This document shows, in pieces, positions 1 through 10,454 of a DNA stretch of 64,000 bases. Location of the stretch: positions 41,429,835 to 41,493,834 of the forward strand of contig CP136066.1 in assembly GCA_032622095.1 (NCBI GenBank). The letters run 5' to 3'. Origin of the DNA: Siphonodentalium dalli (Eukaryota > Mollusca > Scaphopoda > Gadilida > Siphonodentaliidae). Under the pieces are notes generated by a model. That model was given only the letters and a program-made list of their open reading frames with translations. It was not told the origin of the DNA and made no database searches. Numbering within the stretch: position 1 is the stretch's first letter; every line of letters begins with the position of its first letter. The position numbers and the translations under genes are program-made.

Positions 1-960
1 GTGTTGTTGATGTATATATTGATTGACTATTTGACCATGCGTTTGGAGGATAGGTATACAGGGGATGACCTTGTGGCCATTGGTGAGATGAATGGGTATA
101 CAATGAGTGACTATATGGTTATGGGTCATGTTTTGGAGTATACCCGGTGTGCCTGCACTGTGACGCGTGGCTGTATGGTCATCCGTGGTCATGGGTCAGG
201 TGTACATGTATTCAGTGGGTCACTATATTGTAATGGCTGTGGTGTTTATGTATATATGTAATGACTGTGTGATAATGGGTGGCTATCGCTTTCCACGATA
301 TGACATGACCTCTCTGTTGATTAACATATCATTGAGTTATTGTGGAAAGCGATAGCCACCCAATGTACACATGTACAACCCACCCATTACTCCAGTCACT
401 CCATATGAACATAAACACCACCACACAAATGACAACATAGTCACCCACTTTATACACGTACATGTACTAGTACACCTGATCATACAGCCATACTTGGTTA
501 TACCCGTACATACCACAAATGACGATACAGCCACGAGTCACCATGCTTGAACACCAGGTATACACCTACACCGACACATATAGTCACTGTATGTATACAT
601 ATTCACTACATTCACGATCATACAGTCACTCATTGTATACATATTCACCTCACCATGGACCATACAGCCACTACGTGTATACCTATTCGCCATACCCATG
701 ACCATAGAGTCAATCCAGGTATACATATACACACCACCAATGGCGTGCCCTTCCAGATATACCAATATCCGCACATACGACCACTCATAAGTTCCATACT
801 TGCCATACTCATACACGCCATCCATGATAATAAATCTACTCCCCATACACCACCAATGATAACACATCCACAACATATATAAATATACGTCCCACCGTTA
901 CCAACAGGGCACTCCATATATACCCACACATCATTCATGACCATACAATAACTCCCTGTA
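1..960. repeat. Mirror-image minisatellite around a 21-bp inverted repeat
   Basis: Units rich in TATACC, ATGGTCATGG and TGTACATG run in one sense up to about 275 and in the complementary sense from about 362 to 960. At the centre, TGGGTGGCTATCGCTTTCC (276-294) and its complement (344-362) flank a short AT-rich loop. Many overlapping short ORFs here are repeat artefacts. Confidence 0.75.
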
Positions 961-1924
961 TTATCTACTACCTATTATCCTCATCTATTATCATAGAGTA
1001 ACTCCCTTGCTGCCATCTTGGCTTCCACCCTGCATCCAGTTGATAAATTTTTATTATAATGGGTCAGAATACCCACATATCATGGTTCATCTCAGTTCCG
1101 TCTCAAAGTTCTGCCCATTTCCTTTCAATAATATGGCCAGAATCACAAAAGAGGTTCTCCGCAAAATTCCATACTGCAACTTTAAAATGAATTTGTCATG
1201 CCCATACGGAACTGGGACAAACATAATAGAACGTAGTTGTCAGTTAATTACATTGTAACTAACACATACAATAACCAAGTGAGTCACAATTTGCCACCTT
1301 TTTCGGATAACGCAGAGAATAATGTTCGGGATACGTTAACTTTTAACTTTTAACAAATTTGGTTGCCATTTTGGAAGCCATCTTGAGCAATTTAGTATAT
1401 AAAAAACTGTAGTGTGACACATTTAAGATAGACCAAAACAATAAACACCTTTCAATCCAAAGATAGTTACATGTTACTTGAACAAATGGTCCAACCCTGA
1501 AAAGTTAATTTTTGCCGATATTTATGTCAAGTTTGTGAGAGAAAAATCCAATATTTCTGGTGATGTCAGTGGTGACAATAGTAACAAGAAATTCAATTAA
1601 TTGAGGAAAAACACCCACTGTCCCGAGTGGTATTGATAAGCTATTGGAGGGTCTTCCACTTCGCATGCAAAATAGCAAAATATTATTAATTGATGACTGA
1701 TGTACATGTACAGTACACACATAGTAATAACAATTAACGTTATGATTTGAAACTAACCATGATAGGATATTGACAGTAAGGTGGTATTAACTACTACGAG
1801 TGGTATTAGTAATAATAGTACCATTCTAGCATAATATATGTGTACATGATGTATGGGAAATATTAAAGGACAAAACAATAGTTACAATACAATTATAATT
1901 TTTTTTTTAATTAATCGCAAGAAG

Positions 1925-2405
1925 AGCTAATTGTGCTTAAGCACAATAAGGGAATCTCTATTGTGCTTAAGCGCAATAAGGATATATTTAACTGTGCTTA
2001 AGCGCAATAATGGAATTTACAAATTGCGCTTATATAATAAAACCCAATAAGGAATCTCTTAATAAGGAATATATTATATATAGTACATAAACTCCCTATA
2101 ATTCAGGTGGTGTAGTCCATCTCCATGGTACAATGGGTGGAACAAATATAGGATTATTCTACTATTTGCACAAGGGTGATCTAATGAGAGATATTAATTG
2201 CGCTTAAGTGCAATATTGATGTAATTTCGCTTACGTGTAATAAGGAATGTCTTATTACAAGTAAGCGCAATAAGAATATTCCTTATTGCACAGGAATATC
2301 ACATTGTGCTTAAGCGCAATAAGGTATCTCTAACTGCGCTTAAGCACAATAACTGAAGGAATATTCTTATTGGGCTTGAGCTCAATTAGAGATTCCTTAA
2401 GTTAT
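1925..2405. repeat. Cluster of GCTTAAGC palindromes
   Basis: About ten copies of TTGCGCTTAAGCGCAATA or close variants, each a self-complementary hairpin. They are separated by AGGAATATTC-type spacers and divided by a 150-bp non-repeat stretch around 2060-2190. No coding potential is visible. Confidence 0.75.
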
Positions 2406-2844
2406 TGCAGTTAATCGAAATTGTCTATTAAATGTCAAGTTGGTTTCCCATAGAGATCATCAACGATGTCTATACGCAAGGGACCTACGCCAGTCTTCTC
2501 TGTTGGGATTCCAATTGTTGGCTTATTAAATATGCACATATGCTTAAGATACAGTCGTGCGCGAAGCGTGCTCCCGTAGGTCGGGTTTTGTATCCCAGTG
2601 AATTAAAATATCATTGAAATAATCGGTCCCCCCCCCATCCAATAAACATCCATATATTGAATATACATGTTTTTGGAGCAGAATTAGATAGTCCATATTG
2701 GACGCCATCATGGAATTTAATTTTTTTATTTAATTTTCACACATAGTTATTAGTTATGTGGATGGCGTTCTCATTAAACATCACACCCGTATATTGATTA
2801 TGTGAATAGAGTTATCATTAAACCTCACATCCTTATATTGGTTA

Positions 2845-2973
2845 CAGTAATGCCCAAAGTAATTGACCACTTAACCAGAGCAGAATTATTGGTAATTTTT
2901 CAGGATTTAAAATCCTGAAAAATTACCCAAAATTCTGCTGTGGTTAAGTGGTCAATTACTTTGGACATTACTG
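2845..2973. mobile_element. Tc1/mariner-type MITE, near-perfect foldback
   Basis: A 129-bp inverted repeat with arms of about 55 bp that begins CAGTAATGCCCAAAGTAA and ends with the complement, flanked by TA on both sides. A CAGT start and TA target are typical of the Tc1/mariner superfamily. The right half recurs at 4198-4260 as part of a segmental duplication. The 211-bp element at 13677-13887 shares the core ATTCTGCTGTGG and its terminal design. Confidence 0.7.
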
Positions 2974-3628
2974 TATGTGGATGGAGTTATCATTACACCT
3001 CACATCCTTATATTGGTTAGGTTATGTAGATGTGAGTTATCATTAAACCATACATCAGTGTGTTGGGGATTTTGGACCTTGACTTGGGACCTTAACGCAA
3101 CAAATGCGAGTACACCTTATACACAAGTTTCTTGGATAAGATGAGTTTGAAGCCTGCTTACATTTCGAAATGTTGTCAGTTTTGTATCGTCTGCAGCAGA
3201 ACTCGGCATGTTGAAGCAAAAGTTACAAGAGATAAAATATGTACGTAACGAGACTATAATACAAATGAAAAAATAAATTGAGGGAGGAGTGGGCGATACA
3301 GGGAACTAAGGGTTGAACCGATATAAATTTGTAGAGCGATAACGACCAATGTTGACATATCATGCATCTCAACTCTACTGTTGCAACAAGGCTACAAAAT
3401 GGGGGGGGGGGGTGGTTGTAATAATCTTCGTTATCTCTATATAGTGCCAGAATAGTCATTTATTGACTTCTATAGTGGTACAATGCAAATTGAAATCAAA
3501 TGATAAAAATATGTATGTAACACAACTACGGTATACCGATGAAAATAATTTAGGCCGGGTTTAGAAGTTGGGTTGGTTAAATAGACTCGGAGAAAAAGGG
3601 GAACGATGAACTGACATAAATTAGTAGA
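2907..3628 (+). repeat. Segmental duplication, copy 1
   Basis: This segment is repeated at 4198-4812 with only scattered differences. The second copy lacks about 95 bp (3004-3097) present here. The duplicated part includes a G-rich tract and two near-identical spurious ORFs of 77-78 codons on the minus strand. A 199-bp repeat sits at its right end here but not in copy 2. Confidence 0.9.
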
Positions 3629-3632
3629 TATT

Positions 3633-3831
3633 ATAATATGAAACTGTTTATGGCGGTGTTATCCAAACGTGTGCTTTGATAATGGTTATAATTTTATTTT
3701 GCGATCAAACGTCAGTGCAGCTCAGCAGAAACGCATAGGCACTATTTCAATTCAGCAGAAACGCATGAGTCCTACGATAATAGTACACCCACTGAACGCG
3801 CTTCGCGCGTTGGTCAGTGGGTGAAAAAATT
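3633..3831 (+). mobile_element. 199-bp repeat with 3' hairpin, copy 1 (Helitron-like?)
   Basis: A 199-bp block that appears identical to 6559-6757. Near its 3' end is a strong hairpin, CACCCACTGAACGCGC with its complement GCGCGTTGGTCAGTGGGTG. It lacks terminal inverted repeats and clear target-site duplications. A short 3' hairpin without inverted termini suggests a Helitron-like non-autonomous element, but no terminal CTRR was confirmed. Confidence 0.5.
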
Positions 3832-4197
3832 GTAAGACTCTTAAAGAAGGGTGTTAACGCAATTGAAGAATACCACATTAATGATTTAACTTGGAAACTA
3901 TTTTTTTTTAAGATTATGATTGGCTAAACAAATTTAGTCAATGCAAGATAAGAAGACAGAAGGGTCACATTCATTTAACATGGACTAGCCTACAGTATAG
4001 CATTTCACACATAAACCCAGTTACTCTGTAGGGGTCCAGGCCATCACAGAACTAACTATTAGTTCCCAGAAGGGTACATGTATTTATGATTAAATGACAT
4101 GTAAGAACCATTAGACAAGTACATGTAAAGTGAGCAAAACAAGATATATTGTTTAAACCAATAAATAAAACTCATACTAGTACACATGCAAGGGTAT

Positions 4198-4812
4198 CCT
4201 GAAAAATTACCCATAATTCTGCTGTGGTTAAGTGGTCAATTACTTTGGACATTACTGTATGTGGACGGAGTTATCATTACACCTCAACAAATGCGAGTAC
4301 ACCTTATACACAAGTTTCTTGGATAAGATGAGTTTGAAGCCTGCTTACATTTCGAAATGTTGTCAGTTTTGTATCGTCTGCAGCAGAACTCGGCATGTTG
4401 AAGCAAAAGTTACAAGAGATAAAATATGTACGTAACGAGACTATAATACAAATGAAAAAATAAATTGAGGGAGGAGTGGGCGATACAGGGAACTAAGGGT
4501 TGAACCGATATAAATTTGTAGAGCGATAACGACCAATGTTGACATATCATGCATCTCAACTCTACTGTTGCAACAAGGCTATAAAATGGGGGGGGGTGGT
4601 TGTAATAATCTTCGTTATCTCTATATAGTGCCAGAATAGTCATTTATGGACTTCTATAGTGGTACAATGCAAATTGGAATCAAATGATAAAAATATGTAT
4701 GTAACACAACTACGGTATACCGATGAAAATAATTTAGGCCGGGTTTAGATGTTGGGTTGGTTAAATAGACTCGGAGAAAAAGGGGAACGATGAACTGACA
4801 TAAATTAGTAGA
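4198..4812 (+). repeat. Segmental duplication, copy 2
   Basis: Second copy of 2907-3628. It is colinear, slightly shorter in the G tract, and joined differently at its right edge. No protein-coding function is apparent in either copy. Confidence 0.9.
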
Positions 4813-5354
4813 GCGATAGCGATCAATGTTGCCATGTGATGCATCGCGACTGTACTGTAGCGGCAATGATATAAAATTGTGGGGGGGGGGTCTGAAATTA
4901 TCTCTTACTCTATAGATGGCACCAGGATTAAATAGAAAGGAATAGCAATTGATATACGTATACCGTATACTATAGTATTAGTAATACCATAGACATATAA
5001 GTAAAATTATCACGTGATAAAATATTACGTAACTTGACTATAGCGATGAAAAAAAAAAAAAATTGGATCGGGATTAGAGGTTCGGTTGGTTATATGTGGA
5101 TAATTGGATATGGAATTCATACCGATGAGACGATAAAAATTAGTGGAGCGATAAAGACCAATGTTGACACTTAGTCAGGCTACATGGGGGTTGATACGAT
5201 AGACCGAAATAAATTTGTCGGGTGATAATGACCAATGTTGACGTATAAAGTAACGCGACTACTGTCGCACAATTATCAGGTAAAACCTGTCAAATATGGA
5301 CTCTGTTGGCCAATATGGAACAGCTCAGAAAACATTCGCAGGGCCCTAGAATTT

Positions 5355-5885
5355 ATTATTTAACATGGGATCTGCCATTAAAATTGATTTATGTCGATAA
5401 AATTCTTATTTTTCAAAATTTTAAGCTGAGACTTGGTGTGTCTGTGTGGAATACTTATATATTCCTAAAATAACAGGGTACAGCACGTAATTATTTTTTA
5501 GATGGAAGAAATTAATTTTTTTCCATGATAAATTTTAACATGGGATTTGCTATTCAAATCGATTTATGTCGATAAAACTCTTATTTTTCAAAATTTTAAG
5601 CTGAGACTTGGTGTGTCAGCGTGGAATACCTATATATTCCTAAAATGACAGGGTACAGCACGTAATTATTTTTTAGAGGTAAGAAATTATTTTTTTTCAA
5701 TGATAAATTTTAACACGGGATTTTCCCATTCAAATCGATTTATGTCGATAAAACTGTTATTTTTCAAAATTTTAAGCTGAGACTGAGGTATGTCTGCGTG
5801 GAATACTTATATATTCCTAAAATGACAGGGTCCAGCACGTAATTATCTTTTAGATGGAAGAAATTGATTTGTTTCCATGATAAAA
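5355..5885 (+). repeat. Three tandem ~176-bp units
   Basis: Units start around 5355, 5530 and 5706 with a TTTAACATGGGAT-like segment. Each includes TTTATGTCGATAAAA, TAAGCTGAGACT and ATGACAGGGTACAGCACG. They are conserved enough to be recent but have no reading frame. Confidence 0.85.
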
Positions 5886-6558
5886 ATCGAGCGTGTACTG
5901 TGCCGCAGGCAGTGTGCGCTCAAAATGTAAACAACTTTCTCAAGTGTCGTTTTGGTCAACATATCGCTTTCTTGACGGGGAGATCTGATCCGAATAATAG
6001 CTAAGATGTATTTAGATAGAATTGTTGAAAGAATTTGACCGATTATTGTGCATTTTGACTCGAGAATCGAGTGGAGAAAACGTTTAGTCAAACACGCGAA
6101 TTCTGCCAATTGCAGTTGCAGACGAGCGCTGTCAGAATCAGATAATACAGATTGACAACAAATGCAGGCCTGAAACTCACCTTTTTGGGAGGTAATCCCA
6201 CTTATTAGATATCAAAACAATCCTTCCTAAGCACATTCCACAAATTGCTAATATCTTAGGACACAGTAACAGTCAAAATGAATGAATTTAAATCACGATT
6301 CCGAGACGAAGCGAGACATGTACTGTGTACGATTTTTGACTCATTTTGAGTCGCCTTGTTTTCGATGACGTCATTTGCGTTGTTCCACAACCTTAACCCT
6401 TTCCAATTCCAGCGGCATTTCTATTGGTTGAAATTAACAATTTCTCAAGTTCTAGCTCAACCTGAATCTAGTTACCCAATTGGTAGAATTACTTTAGCAG
6501 TACAATTTAGTTTTATCAATTATAACTATAATTTTATTGACGATATGAGCTCAACATC

Positions 6559-6757
6559 ATAATATGAAACTGTTTATGGCGGTGTTATCCAAACGTGTGC
6601 TTTGATAATGGTTATAATTTTATTTTGCGATCAAACGTCAGTGCAGCTCAGCAGAAACGCATAGGCACTATTTCAATTCAGCAGAAACGCATGAGTCCTA
6701 CGATAATAGTACACCCACTGAACGCGCTTCGCGCGTTGGTCAGTGGGTGAAAAAATT
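6559..6757 (+). mobile_element. 199-bp repeat with 3' hairpin, copy 2
   Basis: Second copy of the 199-bp element at 3633-3831, about 2.7 kb away in unrelated flanks. The near identity implies recent copying. Confidence 0.5.
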
Positions 6758-7559
6758 ATCCATGGTGCATCAGACATGTTAGTATGCGATGTACAGAAAA
6801 CAGATTAGCCAATTGTGTACATCAACCACAACTTTTAAGCGATTGCAGGACACCCTGGGGCAATATTTACCATTTTCCATATTTTGGCGGCCATTTTCGC
6901 AGCCATTTTGAGCCAAGGTAAGATTTATGGTTCCAGAGATTTGGAATATTCATAGGTAATGATATGCCTCACTTACATTACAATGTTCCTTTTCATTTGT
7001 TGTTGAAATATGACTAGAATCCCAATTGTGATTTTTTGTAAAATTTTGTACTGCGTTCTGTAAAATCGAATTTTTGAGGGATCGGAAGGGGTTCGGACCC
7101 CGATAATTGCATATTTAATTGCTCAAATGATCATTTAATATACAAAACACAAAATAAAGTTGCATTACTCAACCAGTTCCAAACAGCATGAATTGATCTA
7201 GAAGATATTTGTGAAAAAATGTCATATTTTCAACTTCCGGTGGCCATTTGGCGGCCATCTTGGATGGTGATTTTCAATTTTGGCCCAAAAAAGTGTCATG
7301 TCTTAGCTTCACGAAAATATATACATTTATATACATTTTACAAGATTTTCCCGCTATAATTTTCATAAAACTTGCTCACTTATAGTTCTAGAAAATGGAT
7401 CGGGTTGTGGGGGGGGGGGTACAAGTCTCGTTATTATCAGAAAACGACATGAATATATATTTCGTAAGTTGATCGTATCGATTTAGGGATGTATTGGTTG
7501 TAATAGTGCAACGTTCCAGGGGTTTGCGCACATACACACACGTTGGACGAATGCAATCA

Positions 7560-8010
7560 TGTAAATAAAAGTGATCTTTTACGTTTTGAGGTGTGACCCG
7601 ATGACACCCTTCTTGACTTAAAACCCCAGGAAAAGTTGCTTCTTAAGTTGTGTTTTTATAATTAGTATATATCAAAGTACTTTGAGACCAAAAATTATGG
7701 ATGTACGCGAAAGTGTAAACAAAAGTGAAAAATCACGTTTTGGGGTTCAGCATGGGACCCCCTTTCTTATCTGAAAACCCCAGGAAAAACCCTTTCTTAA
7801 GTTGTGTTTTCTTAATCAGTACAGTTAGGAGTATCGTCAAACCAAAATTCATCGATGTACGCAGAAGTGTAAATAGAAGTGATTTTTGGCACTTTTTGGG
7901 GTTCAGCGGCCCCTAAACCCCAGGAATGCGCCACTTAAGAAATCGGTTTTTCAGAATGTTCCATTATTGGTACCAACTTTAGGGGGTCAAACCTTTTGTA
8001 CGCAAAAGTG
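7560..8010 (+). repeat. Three degenerate ~135-bp units
   Basis: Repeated elements include GGGGTTCAGC, AAACCCCAGGAA and GATGTACGC.(A)AAGTGTAAA. The units are diverged and no gene is visible. The block lies next to the 8.0-8.8-kb splice-junction array but shares no sequence with it. Confidence 0.7.
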
Positions 8011-8036
8011 TAAATAGAACATATGCGGGCTCCCTA

Positions 8037-8822
8037 ACTATTATACTTATGGCACTAGCATTGGGATGTTGGATTCATTACTGTATATTATAGTTACAGC
8101 GATAGCATTGGGATGTCACTGCATTATTAAATATTATGCTTACAGTGGTTGAATAGTATACTTACAGTGGTAGCATTGGGATGTCGGATTCATTGTTGAA
8201 TATTATACTTATCGTGCTATCATTGGAATGTCGGCTGCATTATTGAATATTATACTTAAAGTGCTAGCACTCGAATGTCGGCTTCATTACTGGATATTAT
8301 ACTTACGGTGCTAGCCCTATGATGTCGGGTCATTTTTGAATATTATATTTACGGTGCTAGCATTGGGATGTTAGCTGCATTATTGAGTATTATACTTACG
8401 GTGCTAGTGTTGGGATGTCGGCTGCATTATTGAGTATTATACTTACGACGCTAGCATTGGGATTTCAGCTGCATTATTGAGTATTATACTTACGGTGCTA
8501 GCATTGGGATGTCAGCTGCATTATTGAGTATTATACTTACGGTGCTAGTGTTGGGATGTCGTCTGCATTATTGAGTTTTATACTTACGGTGCTAGCATTG
8601 GGTTGTCGGCTGCATTATTGAATATTATACTTACGGTGCTAGTGTTGGGATGTCGGTGCATTATTGAATATTATACTTACGTGCTAGTGTTGGGACGTCG
8701 GCTTCATTATTGAATATTATACTTAGGGTGCTAGTGTTGGGATGTCGGTGCATTATTGAATATTATACTTACGGTGCTAGTATTGGGATATCGGCTGCAT
8801 TATTGAATATTATACTATGTTA
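8037..8822 (-). repeat. ~46-bp minisatellite derived from an exon-donor junction
   Basis: About 17 units of 45-47 bp. Read on the minus strand, each unit contains CAATGCTAGCACC, then GTAAGTATAATATTC, then AATAATGCAGCCGACATCCC. This closely matches the end of the 9.1-kb cyclase exon (GAATGCTACCACC), its donor and the first ~35 bases of its intron. At least ten units keep an intact GTAAG. The array lies ~200 bp downstream of the real donor on the same strand. Confidence 0.9.
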
Positions 8823-9019
8823 TACTAGCCGCACTTTGTACTCAGTATATGATACTCAAACGTACAATTGAACAGTACTCACACACGACGAACGGTGTTT
8901 AAGTTACCTTGTATTGTCACTTATGTATACGTTAATATAGTATACACTAGGAATCTTATAGCCAGATTCTCTCTCTCAAGCACTGGGATATCGGCTTCAT
9001 TATTGAATAGTATACTTAC

Positions 9020-9160
9020 GGTGGTAGCATTCGATTGAGCAGATTATCAGTCTTTCTCTTCTCATCTGTAAGTTCCATTGTCCTCTGTGCCACGATATCT
9101 TCAAGGTTACAGGCGTACTTCTCTAACTTCTGCACCATTATATCCATTATACCTCCCTTT
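9020..9160 (-). CDS. Receptor guanylate cyclase, dimerisation helix exon (12th seen)
   Basis: Forty-six whole codons: KGGIMDIMVQKLEKYACNLE, then DIVAQRTMELTDEKRKTDNL, then LNRMLP. This is the signalling or dimerisation helix that couples the kinase-homology domain to the cyclase. It matches the family consensus LEKYA.NLE..V..RT.EL..EK.K.D.LL..MLP closely. The acceptor is CTTCTGTCAG and the donor CCACC|GTAAGTAT; phase 2 in and out. The next exon should start the catalytic domain, but no cyclase sequence was found between 1 and 9019. Both splice sites of this exon are copied in tandem arrays on either side. Confidence 0.93.
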
Positions 9161-9435
9161 CTGACAGAAGGAGCGTAAAGATAATATGGAATTAGTTCAT
9201 TATATCCATTATAACTCTCCGCCTGACAGAAGCAGAGTACATATAACACCCAATAAGTTCATTATATCATGATTCCCCCCTGTCTGACAGAAGCAGATTA
9301 AAGATATCAACGACTAAGGTAGTTATATCCATGATTCCTCCTTGTATGACAATCAGATTAAAGATAAGATCGAATAAGTTCATTGTATCCCTGATACCTC
9401 CCTGTCTGACAGAAGTTGAATGCAGATAACAACAA
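9125..9435 (-). repeat. ~64-bp tandem repeat containing copies of a 3' splice site
   Basis: About five units on the acceptor side of the 9.1-kb exon. On the minus strand each contains a CTTCTGTCAG-like acceptor followed by a purine-rich stretch resembling the exon start (AAAGGGAGGTATAATGG). The variants begin GCGGAGAGTTATAATGG, ACAGGGGGGAATCATG and ACAGGGAGGTATCAGGG. The unit nearest the exon provides the functional acceptor; one of the others has lost CAG. Confidence 0.85.
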
Positions 9436-9837
9436 ATAAGTTAGTTTTCGCCTTACTATACTATCAGCGAAACCTGGCACCCCTTCAAAATCTCATCTAC
9501 ATAATTTATAAGGCGTCATATAAAATGTAATGGCGGTTTCGCTGTGGTCATGGGATCTTGACCACGAGAACAAATAAGCAAAACTCCACCGTGCATTGCT
9601 TCTATTTACATACTTCGTGAGAATGACGGATAAAAGTGGCAGGCAATGTTGTATGGTTGTAACAGTGTTTGCGTTTTGACGGGGCCTACAGACCCATGCA
9701 CCGTACGTGGAAAATGCGGGGCCTTTTTTATCAGCCCATAAATCCCATGGCCCCAGTATGGAGGCAAGCCGACTAACGATATATTAAAGTTGAATCAGCA
9801 ACATTTAAACAAAAATAAGTTCCACTCAACAAACTTC

Positions 9838-10144
9838 TTTGTATTCTTTAATAATTTTATAATTTCACCTATAGAGAGCCCCAGACAAACATGAGCAGAC
9901 GACACTCTTCAATATGCGTCTATATATGTGTGGGGCTCCATGCAGGGTAATGGATGTTTTTTATTTTATGTCCTAAAAATTGTCAGAAACATTTATTTAA
10001 AAAAAAATGATAAACAATTGTTAGGCCAATGCATTCTCTTATATATGCGAGGCGACCTATGGTCGACTGGCATATATAAGAGAATGCATTGGCACGGGGT
10101 AAACAAAATCCCGACCAACGACTGGATTTGATGCGGCGGGTCAT
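9838..10144. mobile_element. TGTGACCC paired-hairpin element, left-truncated
   Basis: The right two-thirds of the element seen complete at 27479 and 29658. It carries the central GAGCCCCAGACAAACATG ... GTGTGGGGCTCC segment, one ~70-bp hairpin (10024-10093) with a slightly diverged second arm, and the right terminus CGACTGGATTTG ... GCGGGTCATG. Confidence 0.8.
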
Positions 10145-10454
10145 GTCATTATTGAATCATTCATGCATATGTTAAGTTGTTCAATGTTCAACAAGTTGTT
10201 GAAATGGGTTTCAGTTAAATTTTAATATCAGTTTAAACTTTATGAGATTGTGTTTATTATTTTTTAATATTCTATGAAAAAAGTTATTGTTAATGCATAA
10301 TACAAAAACACAATACAGAGACATTACAAAAAAGATCCCATTGGTTACTGACTACTTTCAGAGTAACAGTAAGTTTGCTTTCAGTTTTTATTACATATCT
10401 ACAACATTTATATAGCTTTTCAGGTCCCATGCTATTTACAATCCGCGAATACGG

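Larger units (their letters stand above)
961..8036. other. Downstream intron, unannotated remainder
   Basis: Apart from the palindromes, duplications and tandem units listed, this stretch is AT-rich intron-like DNA with G runs near 3404, 4588, 4880 and 7410. I looked on the minus strand for the guanylate cyclase catalytic signature (..FSDIVGFT..) and saw nothing like it, so the next coding exon lies beyond position 1. Confidence 0.6.

Noticed and set aside
3223-4643. Two near-identical 77-78-codon minus-strand ORFs
   Set aside because: They come from the segmental duplication and contain proline runs from G tracts of different length. Identity reflects the recent duplication, not selection.
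8037-8822. CRISPR-like or other prokaryotic array
   Set aside because: The units are contiguous without unique spacers, in a eukaryotic intron; the array is a minisatellite.
1-9019. Catalytic guanylate cyclase exons
   Set aside because: Searched for by eye on the minus strand because the dimerisation-helix exon should be followed by them. No FSDIVGFT-like, ML(N/D)-type or other catalytic motif was seen.
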